A DNA stretch of 64,000 bases. It comes from VRUE01 sp963717375 (GTDB lineage: Bacteria; Actinomycetota; Thermoleophilia; Solirubrobacterales; 70-9). The notes beneath the pieces were generated by a model. It did no database searches and was not told the origin of the DNA. It saw only the letters and a list, made by a program, of their open reading frames with translations. The stretch covers positions 310,001 to 374,000 of the forward strand of contig OY970329.1 in the NCBI GenBank assembly GCA_963717375.1, written 5' to 3'. Position numbers and translations under genes: made by a program. Of the stretch, positions 55,355-63,315 are shown in pieces (position 1 is the first letter of the stretch; every line of letters starts with the position of its first letter).

Positions 55355-56707
55355 GTGACCGCGATCGGCAACTGGGCCCGCGCGCTTCCCGAGCGACACG
55401 GCAAGAAGACGCTGATCGCGCTCGCGGCGATCCTGGTGCTCGGCTTCGGCCTGCGCGCCTATCGGGTGGTCGAGCCGCTGCCGACCCCGGGGGACGACGC
55501 CCACGCCTACTACGCGCTCGCCAAGTCCCTTTATACGGAAGGGAGTTTCGGCGGTCCGCAATTCGAAGACCCAAGCGATTGGTCGCCCGGAGCGCCGCTG
55601 CTCTACGCGGCGAGCTTCTACGCCACCGGCGGCGCCCGCGAAGGAACCGCGCGCATCGTCGAGCTCCTGCTGGGACTGGCGGCGATCGTCGTCGTCTTCC
55701 TTCTGGGGCGCCGCATCGCCTGCCGCCCAGCGGGGCTCTTGGCTGCCTTCGCCGTCGCGGTCTATCCCCCGTTCATCCACTCCGTCGGCGCCCTCTACAG
55801 CGAGCCGCCGGCGATCTTCACCCTGCCCGCGGCCGTGCTCGCCTTTCTCTGGGCCAGCGAGCAGCAACGCCTGCGTGCCTGGCTGCTGCCGGGCTTTCTC
55901 TTCGGCCTTACGGCGCTGATCCGCCCCGAGTATCTACTCGTCGGCGCCGCCTTCGCCGTCCTCGCCCTGATCCGGATTAGCCGCGAGCGCGGCTGGCGGC
56001 CGGGGCTTGCCGGTGCGGCGCTCCTGGTCGTCGCCCTGCTGGCCCCGATCGTGCCCTGGACGATTCACAACGAGGTCGTCCTCGACCGCACCGTGCCGAT
56101 CTCCACCGGCGGCGGCAAGGCGCTCTACGTCGGCACCTTCCTCCCCGCCGACGGCGAATATCAGCGGGTCAAGGCGATCCTCGCCAAGCGCTACCTGGAT
56201 CGCGACCTGCCGCCCCACTCCGAAGCGCTCGAAAAAGTCAACCCGAAGCCGCTCTTCGACCGCGTCGCGGAACGCTACCCGGAGCTGCCGCGGGACTCCG
56301 CCCTGGGAAAGATCGGCAAGCAGAACTTCTCGGACTACTTCGGCGAAGACCCGATCGAATACCTGGCGATGACCGCTCGCAAGACCTGGCGCATGTGGAG
56401 CGCCGGGATCGGTGAAGCGATGGAAAGCGGCGCCGGGCGAGTCGTGCAGGTGCTGATCGTCGCCCTGGCGCTGGCTGGGCTGGGCGTGCTCGCCTGGCGG
56501 CGCTGGTGGTGGGAGCTGGTCGCGATGGCAACGCCGCTGGCGCTGGTCACCGCGGTCGGCGCGATCTCACTGGCCGCGCCGCGCCGCAACGAGGTGCTGA
56601 TGACACTGGTCTTTCCGCTTGCCGCCGCGGCACTGTCGCGGGGGACGGCGGCCCTATTGTCCGGTGGTCAATGGTCCTCCAAGCAGGCATTTTCCCCGCC
56701 GAACTGA
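55355..56707 (+). CDS. Polytopic glycosyltransferase, PMT/ArnT-like, paralogue
   Basis: A 450-residue membrane protein of the same design as the gene at 53570: loop 1 acidic site PLPTPGDDAHAYYALAKSLYTEGSF, multiple helices, FGLTALIRPEYLLVGAAF, and VPISTGGGKALYVGTFLPADGE. Likely uses a polyprenyl-phosphate sugar donor, which the next gene product could make. GTG 55355 (MTAIGNWARALPERHG) is chosen over 63 upstream codons that overlap the secreted-protein gene. Its last 37 bp overlap the GT2 gene. Confidence 0.85.
   Translation: MTAIGNWARALPERHGKKTLIALAAILVLGFGLRAYRVVEPLPTPGDDAHAYYALAKSLYTEGSFGGPQFEDPSDWSPGAPLLYAASFYATGGAREGTARIVELLLGLAAIVVVFLLGRRIACRPAGLLAAFAVAVYPPFIHSVGALYSEPPAIFTLPAAVLAFLWASEQQRLRAWLLPGFLFGLTALIRPEYLLVGAAFAVLALIRISRERGWRPGLAGAALLVVALLAPIVPWTIHNEVVLDRTVPISTGGGKALYVGTFLPADGEYQRVKAILAKRYLDRDLPPHSEALEKVNPKPLFDRVAERYPELPRDSALGKIGKQNFSDYFGEDPIEYLAMTARKTWRMWSAGIGEAMESGAGRVVQVLIVALALAGLGVLAWRRWWWELVAMATPLALVTAVGAISLAAPRRNEVLMTLVFPLAAAALSRGTAALLSGGQWSSKQAFSPPN
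56655..56660 (+). promoter_or_regulatory. Possible -10 box of the GT2 gene
   Basis: TATTGT, 10 nt before ATG 56671, inside the 3' end of the preceding gene. Confidence 0.4.
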
Positions 56708-57738
56708 CGGCGCTGCGCAGCGCCGGGCTGCTCTTCGGCCTCGCCTTGATCGCCTACGCGGTGGTGCGCCGCCGCGCACTGCGCAACGCCGACGTGCTGA
56801 TCCTGCTCGCCGCCGGGATCGGGCTGGCGCTTGTCTCGGGCACCGAAATAACCGACAAGCTGCTCTCCGCCTTCTCCTTCGAGAAGGGCAACGGCGGCCG
56901 CATCCTCGGCCTCGCCGTCTTCGCCATCTTCATCCTCTTCCTGCTGATCCTGCGCGCCCTGTCCCAGGGGTCGCGCAACGCGCGCCAGCTCTCGGCCGCG
57001 CTCGAGGGGCTTGCTTGGGAGGAGTTCCGCCAGGCGAAGCTGCCGGAACGCTTCCGCGGCAAGATCGCGATCCTCGTCCCCGCCTACAACGAGGCCGAGA
57101 ACATTGGCTACGTGCTGGACCTGATTCCGCGCGAGACCTGCGGGATGCCGACCGCGGTGCTCGTGGTCGACGACGGTTCGCGCGACGGCACCGGCGACGT
57201 CGCCGCCGAGCACGGCGCCGCGGTCGCCCGCCACGTCACCAACCGCGGCGGCGGAGCGGCCCTGCGCACCGGCTACAGGCTGATGGTCGAATCGGGGGCC
57301 GAGATCGTCGTCACCCTCGACGCCGACGGCCAGCACCTGCCCGCGGAGATGGAGCGCCTGGTCAAACCGATCCTCGACGGCGAAGTCGACGTCGCCCACG
57401 GCTCCCGCGTCCTCGGCCAGGCCGACAGCAACCACTTCGCCCGCGAGCTCGGCATCGTCTTCTTCAACCGCCTCGTCTCGGCGATCACCCGCACCCACGT
57501 CACCGACTGCTCCAACGGCTACCGCGCCGTTCGCACCACCGTGCTTCCCCAACTCGTCCTGCGCCAGGAGCAGTTCCACACCTCCGAGTTCATGATCGAG
57601 GCGATCAAGCGCGGCATCCCCGCCAAGGAGGTCCCGATCACGGTCGAGCGGCGCCTGCACGGCCACTCGAAGAAGCCGGCGGTCGTCCGCTACGGGCTCG
57701 GCTTCGCCAACGCGATCGTCCGCACCTGGCTGCGCTAG
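56671..57738 (+). CDS. DUF2304-like membrane domain fused to GT2 polyprenyl-phosphate glycosyltransferase
   Basis: A 355-residue protein. Residues 1-100 hold three membrane helices (about 14-32, 38-56, 77-97) with the look of DUF2304; residues about 130-355 are a GT-A family 2 domain like dolichol-phosphate mannose synthase: ILVPAYNEAENIG, VLVVDDGSRDGTGD, TLDADGQHLP, and SNGYRAVR. Such enzymes load a sugar onto polyprenyl phosphate for use by GT39-type transferases, two of which lie directly upstream. DUF2304 is usually a separate small protein, so this is a fusion. The overlap with the previous gene favours co-expression. Confidence 0.85.
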   Translation: MVLQAGIFPAELTALRSAGLLFGLALIAYAVVRRRALRNADVLILLAAGIGLALVSGTEITDKLLSAFSFEKGNGGRILGLAVFAIFILFLLILRALSQGSRNARQLSAALEGLAWEEFRQAKLPERFRGKIAILVPAYNEAENIGYVLDLIPRETCGMPTAVLVVDDGSRDGTGDVAAEHGAAVARHVTNRGGGAALRTGYRLMVESGAEIVVTLDADGQHLPAEMERLVKPILDGEVDVAHGSRVLGQADSNHFARELGIVFFNRLVSAITRTHVTDCSNGYRAVRTTVLPQLVLRQEQFHTSEFMIEAIKRGIPAKEVPITVERRLHGHSKKPAVVRYGLGFANAIVRTWLR

Positions 57739-59285
57739 CTCCCGTCACGCGGGTCTGAGCTGACGGTGAGCCGCCGCGAGCGGACCTTTTCGCTGCCGAC
57801 CAGCAGTGCCCTGAACGTCGCGGCACCATTGACTCGAGCAAAGAAGTTGGCGACACAACGGTCGTTGAGGGACCTGGTTCCGAACCGCCTACCACCGCGA
57901 TTGAGCTGCACTTCGTCGCCTGCCTGCCCGGCACACGGAGCCGCCTCGACGACGATCTTCATGCGGGCGCCGAGCGATCGACCGTGCAGATGCAGGCGCA
58001 GAGCACGACGCTTGCGGTCGATGCCACGACCGAGGCCAGTCGGCGCGCTCGTCGCGGACCCCAAGCCGGCCGGAGCCGGCGACGACGGACAGATCGCCGA
58101 CGCTGGCCCAGCGAGGCGATAGACGGCCCCTTCCGTCGAGGCCACGTAGAGGCGCCCGCAGGCGTCTTCGCCAAACGTGCTCGGCGCGCTTACCGTCAGC
58201 CCCTCTGACCGATCGTCGCTCGCGCGGCCGCCGGGAGTGCTTGGCAGCGCCAGTGAGCGGATTTGCGCGGAGCAGTAGTCGGTGTAGATGTAGCGGCCGT
58301 AGAGGCCGACGAGGCTGGGGTCGCGCACGACGTAGCCGCCGATGATCGAGCAGCCGTGGGCTGAGCCGTCGCCGGGATCCTGGTGGGGGTAGTCGAAGAC
58401 CGGTTCGGTAAAGCCGCTCGCCGAACCGCAGGCCAGCTCGGGATTCGGATAGGCAATGAATCCCTCGCGGCAGTTCCAGCCGTAGTTCGCGCCGGCGCCA
58501 CCGACAGCGCCGGTTCCGGGACTGGATGCGAGGTCCACCTCCTCGCGCGCTTCCTGGCCGACGTCGGCGATCACCATGTCGCCGTTGACCCGGTCAAAGG
58601 AGAAGCGCCACGGGTTGCGCAGTCCGTAGGCCCAAATCTCATCGCGACCGGGACCCGCCGCGAAGGGGTTGCCCGGCGGGATGGAGTAGGCAGGCGACTG
58701 GCCGGGGTGCGGGTCGATACGGAGGATCTTGCCGAGCAGGACTTCGGTGTTCTGACCACTTTCGAGTGGGTCGCCGCCGCCACCCCCGTCGCCAAGCGAG
58801 ATGTAGAGGTGGCCGTCGGGACCGAACTGGAGCTGGCCGCCGTTGTGGTTGGCGTTTGCAGCATGGCCAATCGTGAGGATCGGCTCGCGGATCGGCGGGC
58901 CGCCCCCGGGGGCCGGGCGGAATGAGTCGATGTGCACGTCGCCTCCGCTTCCGCCCGCGGCCGGCGTCCCCGTATAGGCGATGTACAGCCGTCCGCTGCT
59001 GTCGAAGTCAGGCGCCGGAACGATCGAGAGCAGGCCGCGCTCGCTTTCACAGCAGGCGACCAGCGAGGTGATGTCGGCGATCGGGGTCGCGACACCGCCA
59101 GCTACTTCCTCGACCACGCCTTTGCGCTCGGCGATGAGCAGGTGTTCAGCATTGCCCGGATCGGAGCTGATCGAGATCGGCTGGCTGAATTTGCCGATCG
59201 GTTCAAGCGTGACGGCCCCGGCGGTGGGGCAGAACAAGGATGACGTGACTGCTGAAACGACGGCGACCAGGATAAGACGGCGCAC
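57735..59285 (-). CDS. Secreted PQQ-type sugar dehydrogenase (GSDH/sorbosone dehydrogenase family)
   Basis: A 516-residue exported protein: signal peptide (residues 1-24), then a six-bladed propeller of the glucose/sorbosone dehydrogenase family with ESERGLLSIVPAPDFDSSGRLYIAY, HNGGQLQFGPDGHLYISLGDGG, LLGKILRIDP, EIWAYGLRNPWRFSFDR and NYGWNCREG. A C-terminal extra domain of about 110 residues follows. Family members oxidise aldoses with PQQ; PQQ binding cannot be confirmed by eye. GTG 59285 has AAGGGAGG a few bases upstream. It converges with the GT2 gene (4-bp overlap). Confidence 0.85.
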   Translation of the reverse strand: MRRLILVAVVSAVTSSLFCPTAGAVTLEPIGKFSQPISISSDPGNAEHLLIAERKGVVEEVAGGVATPIADITSLVACCESERGLLSIVPAPDFDSSGRLYIAYTGTPAAGGSGGDVHIDSFRPAPGGGPPIREPILTIGHAANANHNGGQLQFGPDGHLYISLGDGGGGGDPLESGQNTEVLLGKILRIDPHPGQSPAYSIPPGNPFAAGPGRDEIWAYGLRNPWRFSFDRVNGDMVIADVGQEAREEVDLASSPGTGAVGGAGANYGWNCREGFIAYPNPELACGSASGFTEPVFDYPHQDPGDGSAHGCSIIGGYVVRDPSLVGLYGRYIYTDYCSAQIRSLALPSTPGGRASDDRSEGLTVSAPSTFGEDACGRLYVASTEGAVYRLAGPASAICPSSPAPAGLGSATSAPTGLGRGIDRKRRALRLHLHGRSLGARMKIVVEAAPCAGQAGDEVQLNRGGRRFGTRSLNDRCVANFFARVNGAATFRALLVGSEKVRSRRLTVSSDPRDGS

Positions 59286-59330
59286 GCGACCTCCCTTGAG
59301 GGTTGCGCTCAGTCTCTACCCAGGTGACCG

Positions 59331-59615
59331 CTAACCAACCCCCGGATGGCGGACTTCAGCCGGATCGGGCAGGTAGAGGTCCATCCCGCAGCGGGGACAG
59401 ACCTGGACGTAGAGCTTCACGGCCTTGTGGCAGTTCGGGCATTGGCGTTCAGGTTCGGCCTTCTCCGAACGGAAGAGGATCACGGCGATCAGGCCAAGCC
59501 CGGGCAGAACCATGCCGACCAGCAGCCAGACCCAGAAGGAGCTGCCCTTGCCCTTGCCGATGATGCCGGTGGCTAGGCCGAAGAAGAAGGCGATGACGAG
59601 GTACTCGAATCCCAC
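59331..59615 (-). CDS. Small membrane protein with C-terminal zinc ribbon
   Basis: A 94-residue protein: two hydrophobic helices (about 4-21 and 27-46), then CPNC (near residue 60) and CPRC (near 77), a rubredoxin-like zinc ribbon, and a Pro-rich end. Function unknown; such proteins are common as small membrane companions. GTG 59615 is chosen because the first helix begins right after it. The start overlaps the ndh 3' end by 43 bp. Confidence 0.75.
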   Translation of the reverse strand: MGFEYLVIAFFFGLATGIIGKGKGSSFWVWLLVGMVLPGLGLIAVILFRSEKAEPERQCPNCHKAVKLYVQVCPRCGMDLYLPDPAEVRHPGVG

Positions 59616-60898
59616 GGCCCTATTGTCGCCTCTAGAGCCTTCGGGTGGCCGATCGAGCCGACCTCGGAGATATCGCGGCGGAAGGGCAGGCTGGCCGTCC
59701 AGTCGATCACGGCCCGCGCCTTGCGAGCCGCGCCCGGAATCTGGCTCATGTGGTAAGTCCGTGCCATCCACCAGGCGGGGAAGCCGCGGAAGGTGCGGCC
59801 ACCGACCTTGCCGACCGCCTTGTAGCGGCCGAGGTTGACGAAGGCGGCGTTGCCGCGGTATTCGAAAGGTTTCGCGGTGCCGATCCCGAGCTCGGCGGCG
59901 ATGTTGCGGGCGGCCACCGGCCCCTGGCGCACGGCGTGCTGGGCGGTCGGCGGACAGAGACCGCCGCGCGGATCGGGCGCCGCGGCGCAGTCACCTATCG
60001 CCCAGACCGACTCGGTGCCCTTGACCCGCAGGTGATCGTCGACCGGCACGCGGCCGCGCTCGTCGAGTGGCAATGAGAGCTGGCGCAGGCTCGGGTGCGG
60101 CGATACCCCGGCGGTCCAGACCACGGTCCGAGTCGGCAAGGTCTCGCCGGTGGCGATGCGAGCGCTGTCCGCGCGCACCTCCTCGAGCGTGGTGCCAAGG
60201 CGGATGTCGATGCCGCGGCCGCGCAGCTCGCGCAGGGCGTAGTCGGCCAACTCGGCGTCGATCTCGGGCAGGACTCGGTCACTCGCCTCGACCAGCACCC
60301 AGCGCATCCCGTGCAGCCGAGCACGCGGGTAACTCTCGATCGCGTCGGCGGCGAAGTCCTGAAGCTCGGCAAGAGCCTCCAGCCCGGCGTAGCCACCGCC
60401 GACGAAGACATAGGTGAGCAGCTCCTCGCGGCGGGCGGCGTCGTCGGTCGCGTTGGCCGCCTCCAGCGTCTCGATCACGTGGTTGCGCAGCCAGATCGCG
60501 TCGGCGAGGCTCTTGAAGCCGATCGCGTGCTCGGAGAGCCCGGGAACCGGCAGGACCCGGGAGACCGAGCCGAGCGCCACCAGCAGTTGGTCATAGGGAA
60601 GCTGCTCGGCTTCGCCCTCGCGCGTGCGCAGCTCGACCGTCTTCGCGACCGGGTCGTGGCCGGCAATCGAGCCAAGCCGCAGGTAGGTCCGGCTGAGGAT
60701 CTCCCGCAGCGGCGTCACCACGTGCCGCGGCTCCAGCGTCCCCGCCGCGGCCTCGGGCAGGAACGGCGTGTAGAGCATGAAGTTGGCGTCGTTGACGAGG
60801 ACGAGCCGGGTCGACTGCCGGGGCAGGATCCGCTCCAGCTCCCGCGCGGCCATCGCTCCGCCAAATCCTCCACCAGCGATGACAACGTTCCAGGCCAT
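59573..60898 (-). CDS. ndh: Type II NADH:quinone oxidoreductase (NDH-2)
   Basis: A 441-residue non-proton-pumping NADH dehydrogenase at the membrane surface. Two Rossmann motifs are visible, VVIAGGGFGGAMAARELER for FAD and TYVFVGGGYAGLEALAELQDF for NADH; AIGDCAAAP and TAQHAVRQG bind FAD and quinone. The C-terminal amphipathic part (AWWMARTYHMSQIPG) should bind the membrane. It would reduce the menaquinone made by the men genes in this window. A -10 box and palindromic operator lie directly upstream. Confidence 0.93.
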   Translation of the reverse strand: MAWNVVIAGGGFGGAMAARELERILPRQSTRLVLVNDANFMLYTPFLPEAAAGTLEPRHVVTPLREILSRTYLRLGSIAGHDPVAKTVELRTREGEAEQLPYDQLLVALGSVSRVLPVPGLSEHAIGFKSLADAIWLRNHVIETLEAANATDDAARREELLTYVFVGGGYAGLEALAELQDFAADAIESYPRARLHGMRWVLVEASDRVLPEIDAELADYALRELRGRGIDIRLGTTLEEVRADSARIATGETLPTRTVVWTAGVSPHPSLRQLSLPLDERGRVPVDDHLRVKGTESVWAIGDCAAAPDPRGGLCPPTAQHAVRQGPVAARNIAAELGIGTAKPFEYRGNAAFVNLGRYKAVGKVGGRTFRGFPAWWMARTYHMSQIPGAARKARAVIDWTASLPFRRDISEVGSIGHPKALEATIGPWDSSTSSSPSSSA

Positions 60899-60904
60899 GA
60901 CCTC

Positions 60905-60938
60905 AACTTAGCACTTTGTAACAAGTTGTCACAAAGTG
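60905..60938 (-). promoter_or_regulatory. ndh promoter with palindromic operator
   Basis: Minus-strand -10 box TAAGTT (60905-60910) is 6 nt before the ATG; GTGACA lies 17 bp further upstream as a -35. A palindrome at 60912-60938, CACTTTGT(A)ACA-AGT-TGT(C)ACAAAGTG, one mismatch in 12 bp, covers the -35 and spacer, so a bound protein would repress. Its TTGTGA/TTACAA halves resemble Rex sites, but are one base further apart than the Rex consensus. Confidence 0.6.
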
Positions 60939-61000
60939 TCGAATCACACGTTCGCGGATGAAGTTCGACCAATTTGGACAATAAAACCTGATCAGAGAAA

Positions 61001-61006
61001 TAGGGT
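61001..61006 (+). promoter_or_regulatory. Leaderless -10 box of the hypothetical membrane protein gene
   Basis: TAGGGT, 6 nt before GTG 61013. Confidence 0.55.
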
Positions 61007-61012
61007 CGGTTT

Positions 61013-61846
61013 GTGTCCGATGCCCTATACGCCCTCGTCGCGGCCCTCGCAGGTGCCCTGCTCACCTTCTTCACCTCGTACTTCGGTCGTCTGCGGGGCG
61101 AATATGCGGCGCGGGTGGGTTCGATGGAGGTCATCAAAAGCGATCTTCAGTCCGCCCGCGACCTGATCGATACCGCCCTCGATAGACAGGAGGTCTGGCA
61201 GGCGCAATACAGGCTGAGTCCGGTGGGATGGGAATCGCACCGGGCGGACCTCGTCTCACGACTGAAGCCGGCGACCTGGAAGGCCCTTCGGCACGCTGTC
61301 GTCCAGCTTCAGATCGGTGATGCCTGGGCTGAGGAACGGCGGTCGAAGGGATGGACCACTCCCTTTGAAACAAACCTGAAAAAACGACGCGTCGAGGTCG
61401 AGAGCTCGATCAATGAGCTCGACCGCGCCATGGCCCGAGCCCAGCTTCTGCACCGGAGCGGGCTCACTGCCGGCTGCGCGGGGCTCATCGCGATGGTCGT
61501 CGGGCTAGTTCTGATCTTCAGCACCGGGCAAGCCCTGACCGGGGAATCGCTGGCCGAAGATATCCGCGCCCAGATTCCCGGTGCCGGCCGGACGATCTGC
61601 GACGAGAACGCCGAGGTCGAGGGCGGCTTCCTTTGCACCGTGGACGTCTCCGCCTGCGGCGGCCGCATCGAAGCCTCGACCGACGGCCCGAGCTGCCCCG
61701 CTCAGCGTGGTTTATATGAAGCCACCAGCGAGGACGATTGCTTTGCCGCGACCCTGAGTCGCACAGCGAGCAACGGAAACACGAACTTAAAGCCCACGGC
61801 GTGGTGGAGGCGATTCATCGTCCTTTCCGGCTGCGACCGGAGCTAA
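61013..61846 (+). CDS. Hypothetical membrane protein, two membrane segments
   Basis: A 277-residue protein I do not recognise. An N-terminal hydrophobic segment (about 5-24) is followed by a helical, charged region (25-145: SMEVIKSDLQSARDLIDTALDRQ..., EVESSINELDRAMARAQ) that could form a coiled coil, a second membrane segment (about 151-170), and a C-terminal part with six Cys that may be extracytoplasmic. The upstream 114 bp are noticeably AT-richer than the rest of the window. It is flanked by ndh and gatB on the other strand. Confidence 0.75.
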   Translation: MSDALYALVAALAGALLTFFTSYFGRLRGEYAARVGSMEVIKSDLQSARDLIDTALDRQEVWQAQYRLSPVGWESHRADLVSRLKPATWKALRHAVVQLQIGDAWAEERRSKGWTTPFETNLKKRRVEVESSINELDRAMARAQLLHRSGLTAGCAGLIAMVVGLVLIFSTGQALTGESLAEDIRAQIPGAGRTICDENAEVEGGFLCTVDVSACGGRIEASTDGPSCPAQRGLYEATSEDDCFAATLSRTASNGNTNLKPTAWWRRFIVLSGCDRS

Positions 61847-61872
61847 CCGCTCCGATAAAGACGCGCCGGAGT

Positions 61873-63315
61873 TCAGTCGGCCAACTGCGCGCGGATCAGG
61901 CGGTTGACCTCGCCGCCATCGGCGCGGCCCTTGGTCTCCTTCATCACGGCGCCGACTATGGCGCCGATCGCCTTGCCGTTGCCGGCGCGGATCTGCTCGG
62001 CGGCCTCCGGGTTCGCCTCCACAGCGGCGGCGACTATCGCCTCCAGCTCGCCACTGTCGGCGATCTGGGCCAGGCCCTCGCGCTCGACGATCGCGGCGGG
62101 ATCGCCGCCCTCGGCGACCAGCGTCGCGAGGACCGCCTTGCCGCTGCTGTTGGAGATCTTCTTCTCCTGGACCATCGCCACCAGGGCAGCCAGGGCGATC
62201 GGCTCTACCTTTGACTCCGCGGCGCTCGCCTCTCCCCCATCCTGGCGCAGCGCGGCCGCCAGCTCGCCGGTCACCCAGTTGGCTACGACGCGCGGCTCGA
62301 CGCCCTCGCGCGCCTCCTTCGCCGTCCGCTCGAAGTACTCGGCCGTCTCGGGGTCGGTCGCAAGCAAGGCGGCTGTGTCCTCGGCCAGACCCATCTGCTC
62401 GCGGTAGCGCTCGATCCGCGCCGCAGGCAGCTCGGGGAGGGACTCGCGTGCCTCGCGCAGCATCGCCTCGGTCGGCGCCAGTGGCACCAGGTCGGGCTCG
62501 GGGAAGTAGCGGTAGTCGTGCGCCTCCTCCTTCGAGCGCAGCGGGGTCAGGCTGCCGTCGCCCGGGTTGAAGTGCAAGGTCTCCTGGGAGACCGTCCCCC
62601 CCGCCTCGATCAGCTCGCGCTGGCGCGCTAGCTCGGCTTCGATCCCCCGCTCGAGGAAGCGGAAGCTGTTCATGTTCTTCAGCTCGGTCTTGGTCCCGAG
62701 CTCGTCGCTGCCGGCCGGCCGCACGGAGATGTTGCCGTCGACGCGCAGGCTGCCCTCCTCCATGTTGACGTCGGAGACTCCGAGCTGGCGCACGGTCTCG
62801 CGCAGCAGCCGGGCCCACGAGGCTGCTTCGGCCGCGCTGCGCAGATCGGGCTCGGTGACGATCTCGACCAGCGGCGTGCCGCCGCGGTTGAAGTCGACCA
62901 ACGAAGAACTGGAGCCGTGGATACGACCCGAGTCGCCAACGTGGATTGTCTTCGCCGCGTCCTCCTCGAGGTGGGCGCGGTGGATGCGGATATCGCCGAG
63001 CCGGCCGTTGCTGGCAAGCGGAATGTCGTACTGGCTGATTTGGTAGGCCTTGGGGCTGTCGGGATAGAAGTAGTTCTTGCGGTGAAAGATCGAGCGCGGC
63101 GCGACCTCGCACTCCAGCGCCGCCGCGATCCGCAGCGCGTACTCGATCGCCTGCTCGTTGGTCACCGGCAGCACGCCCGGGTGAGCGAGGCAGATCGGAC
63201 AGGTGTGGATGTTCGGCTCCTCGCCGAAGGAGAGCTCGCAGCCGCAGAACATCTTCGTCCTGGTCGCCAGCTGAACGTGGATCTCCAGCCCGATAACTGC
63301 CTCGAGCTCAGCCAC
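61873..63315 (-). CDS. gatB: Aspartyl/glutamyl-tRNA amidotransferase subunit B
   Basis: The kinase/tRNA-binding subunit of GatCAB, which converts Glu-tRNA-Gln or Asp-tRNA-Asn to the amide forms. The 480 residues show VIGLEIHVQL, a zinc site (Cys24, Cys26, Cys39, Cys42), NYFYPDSPKAYQISQYD, VDFNRGGTPLVEIVTEPD, and RYFPEPDLVPL, then the helical and YqeY-like tail ending in NRLIRAQL. Start GTG 63315 overlaps the gatA stop by 8 bp. Confidence 0.97.
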   Translation of the reverse strand: MAELEAVIGLEIHVQLATRTKMFCGCELSFGEEPNIHTCPICLAHPGVLPVTNEQAIEYALRIAAALECEVAPRSIFHRKNYFYPDSPKAYQISQYDIPLASNGRLGDIRIHRAHLEEDAAKTIHVGDSGRIHGSSSSLVDFNRGGTPLVEIVTEPDLRSAAEAASWARLLRETVRQLGVSDVNMEEGSLRVDGNISVRPAGSDELGTKTELKNMNSFRFLERGIEAELARQRELIEAGGTVSQETLHFNPGDGSLTPLRSKEEAHDYRYFPEPDLVPLAPTEAMLREARESLPELPAARIERYREQMGLAEDTAALLATDPETAEYFERTAKEAREGVEPRVVANWVTGELAAALRQDGGEASAAESKVEPIALAALVAMVQEKKISNSSGKAVLATLVAEGGDPAAIVEREGLAQIADSGELEAIVAAAVEANPEAAEQIRAGNGKAIGAIVGAVMKETKGRADGGEVNRLIRAQLAD

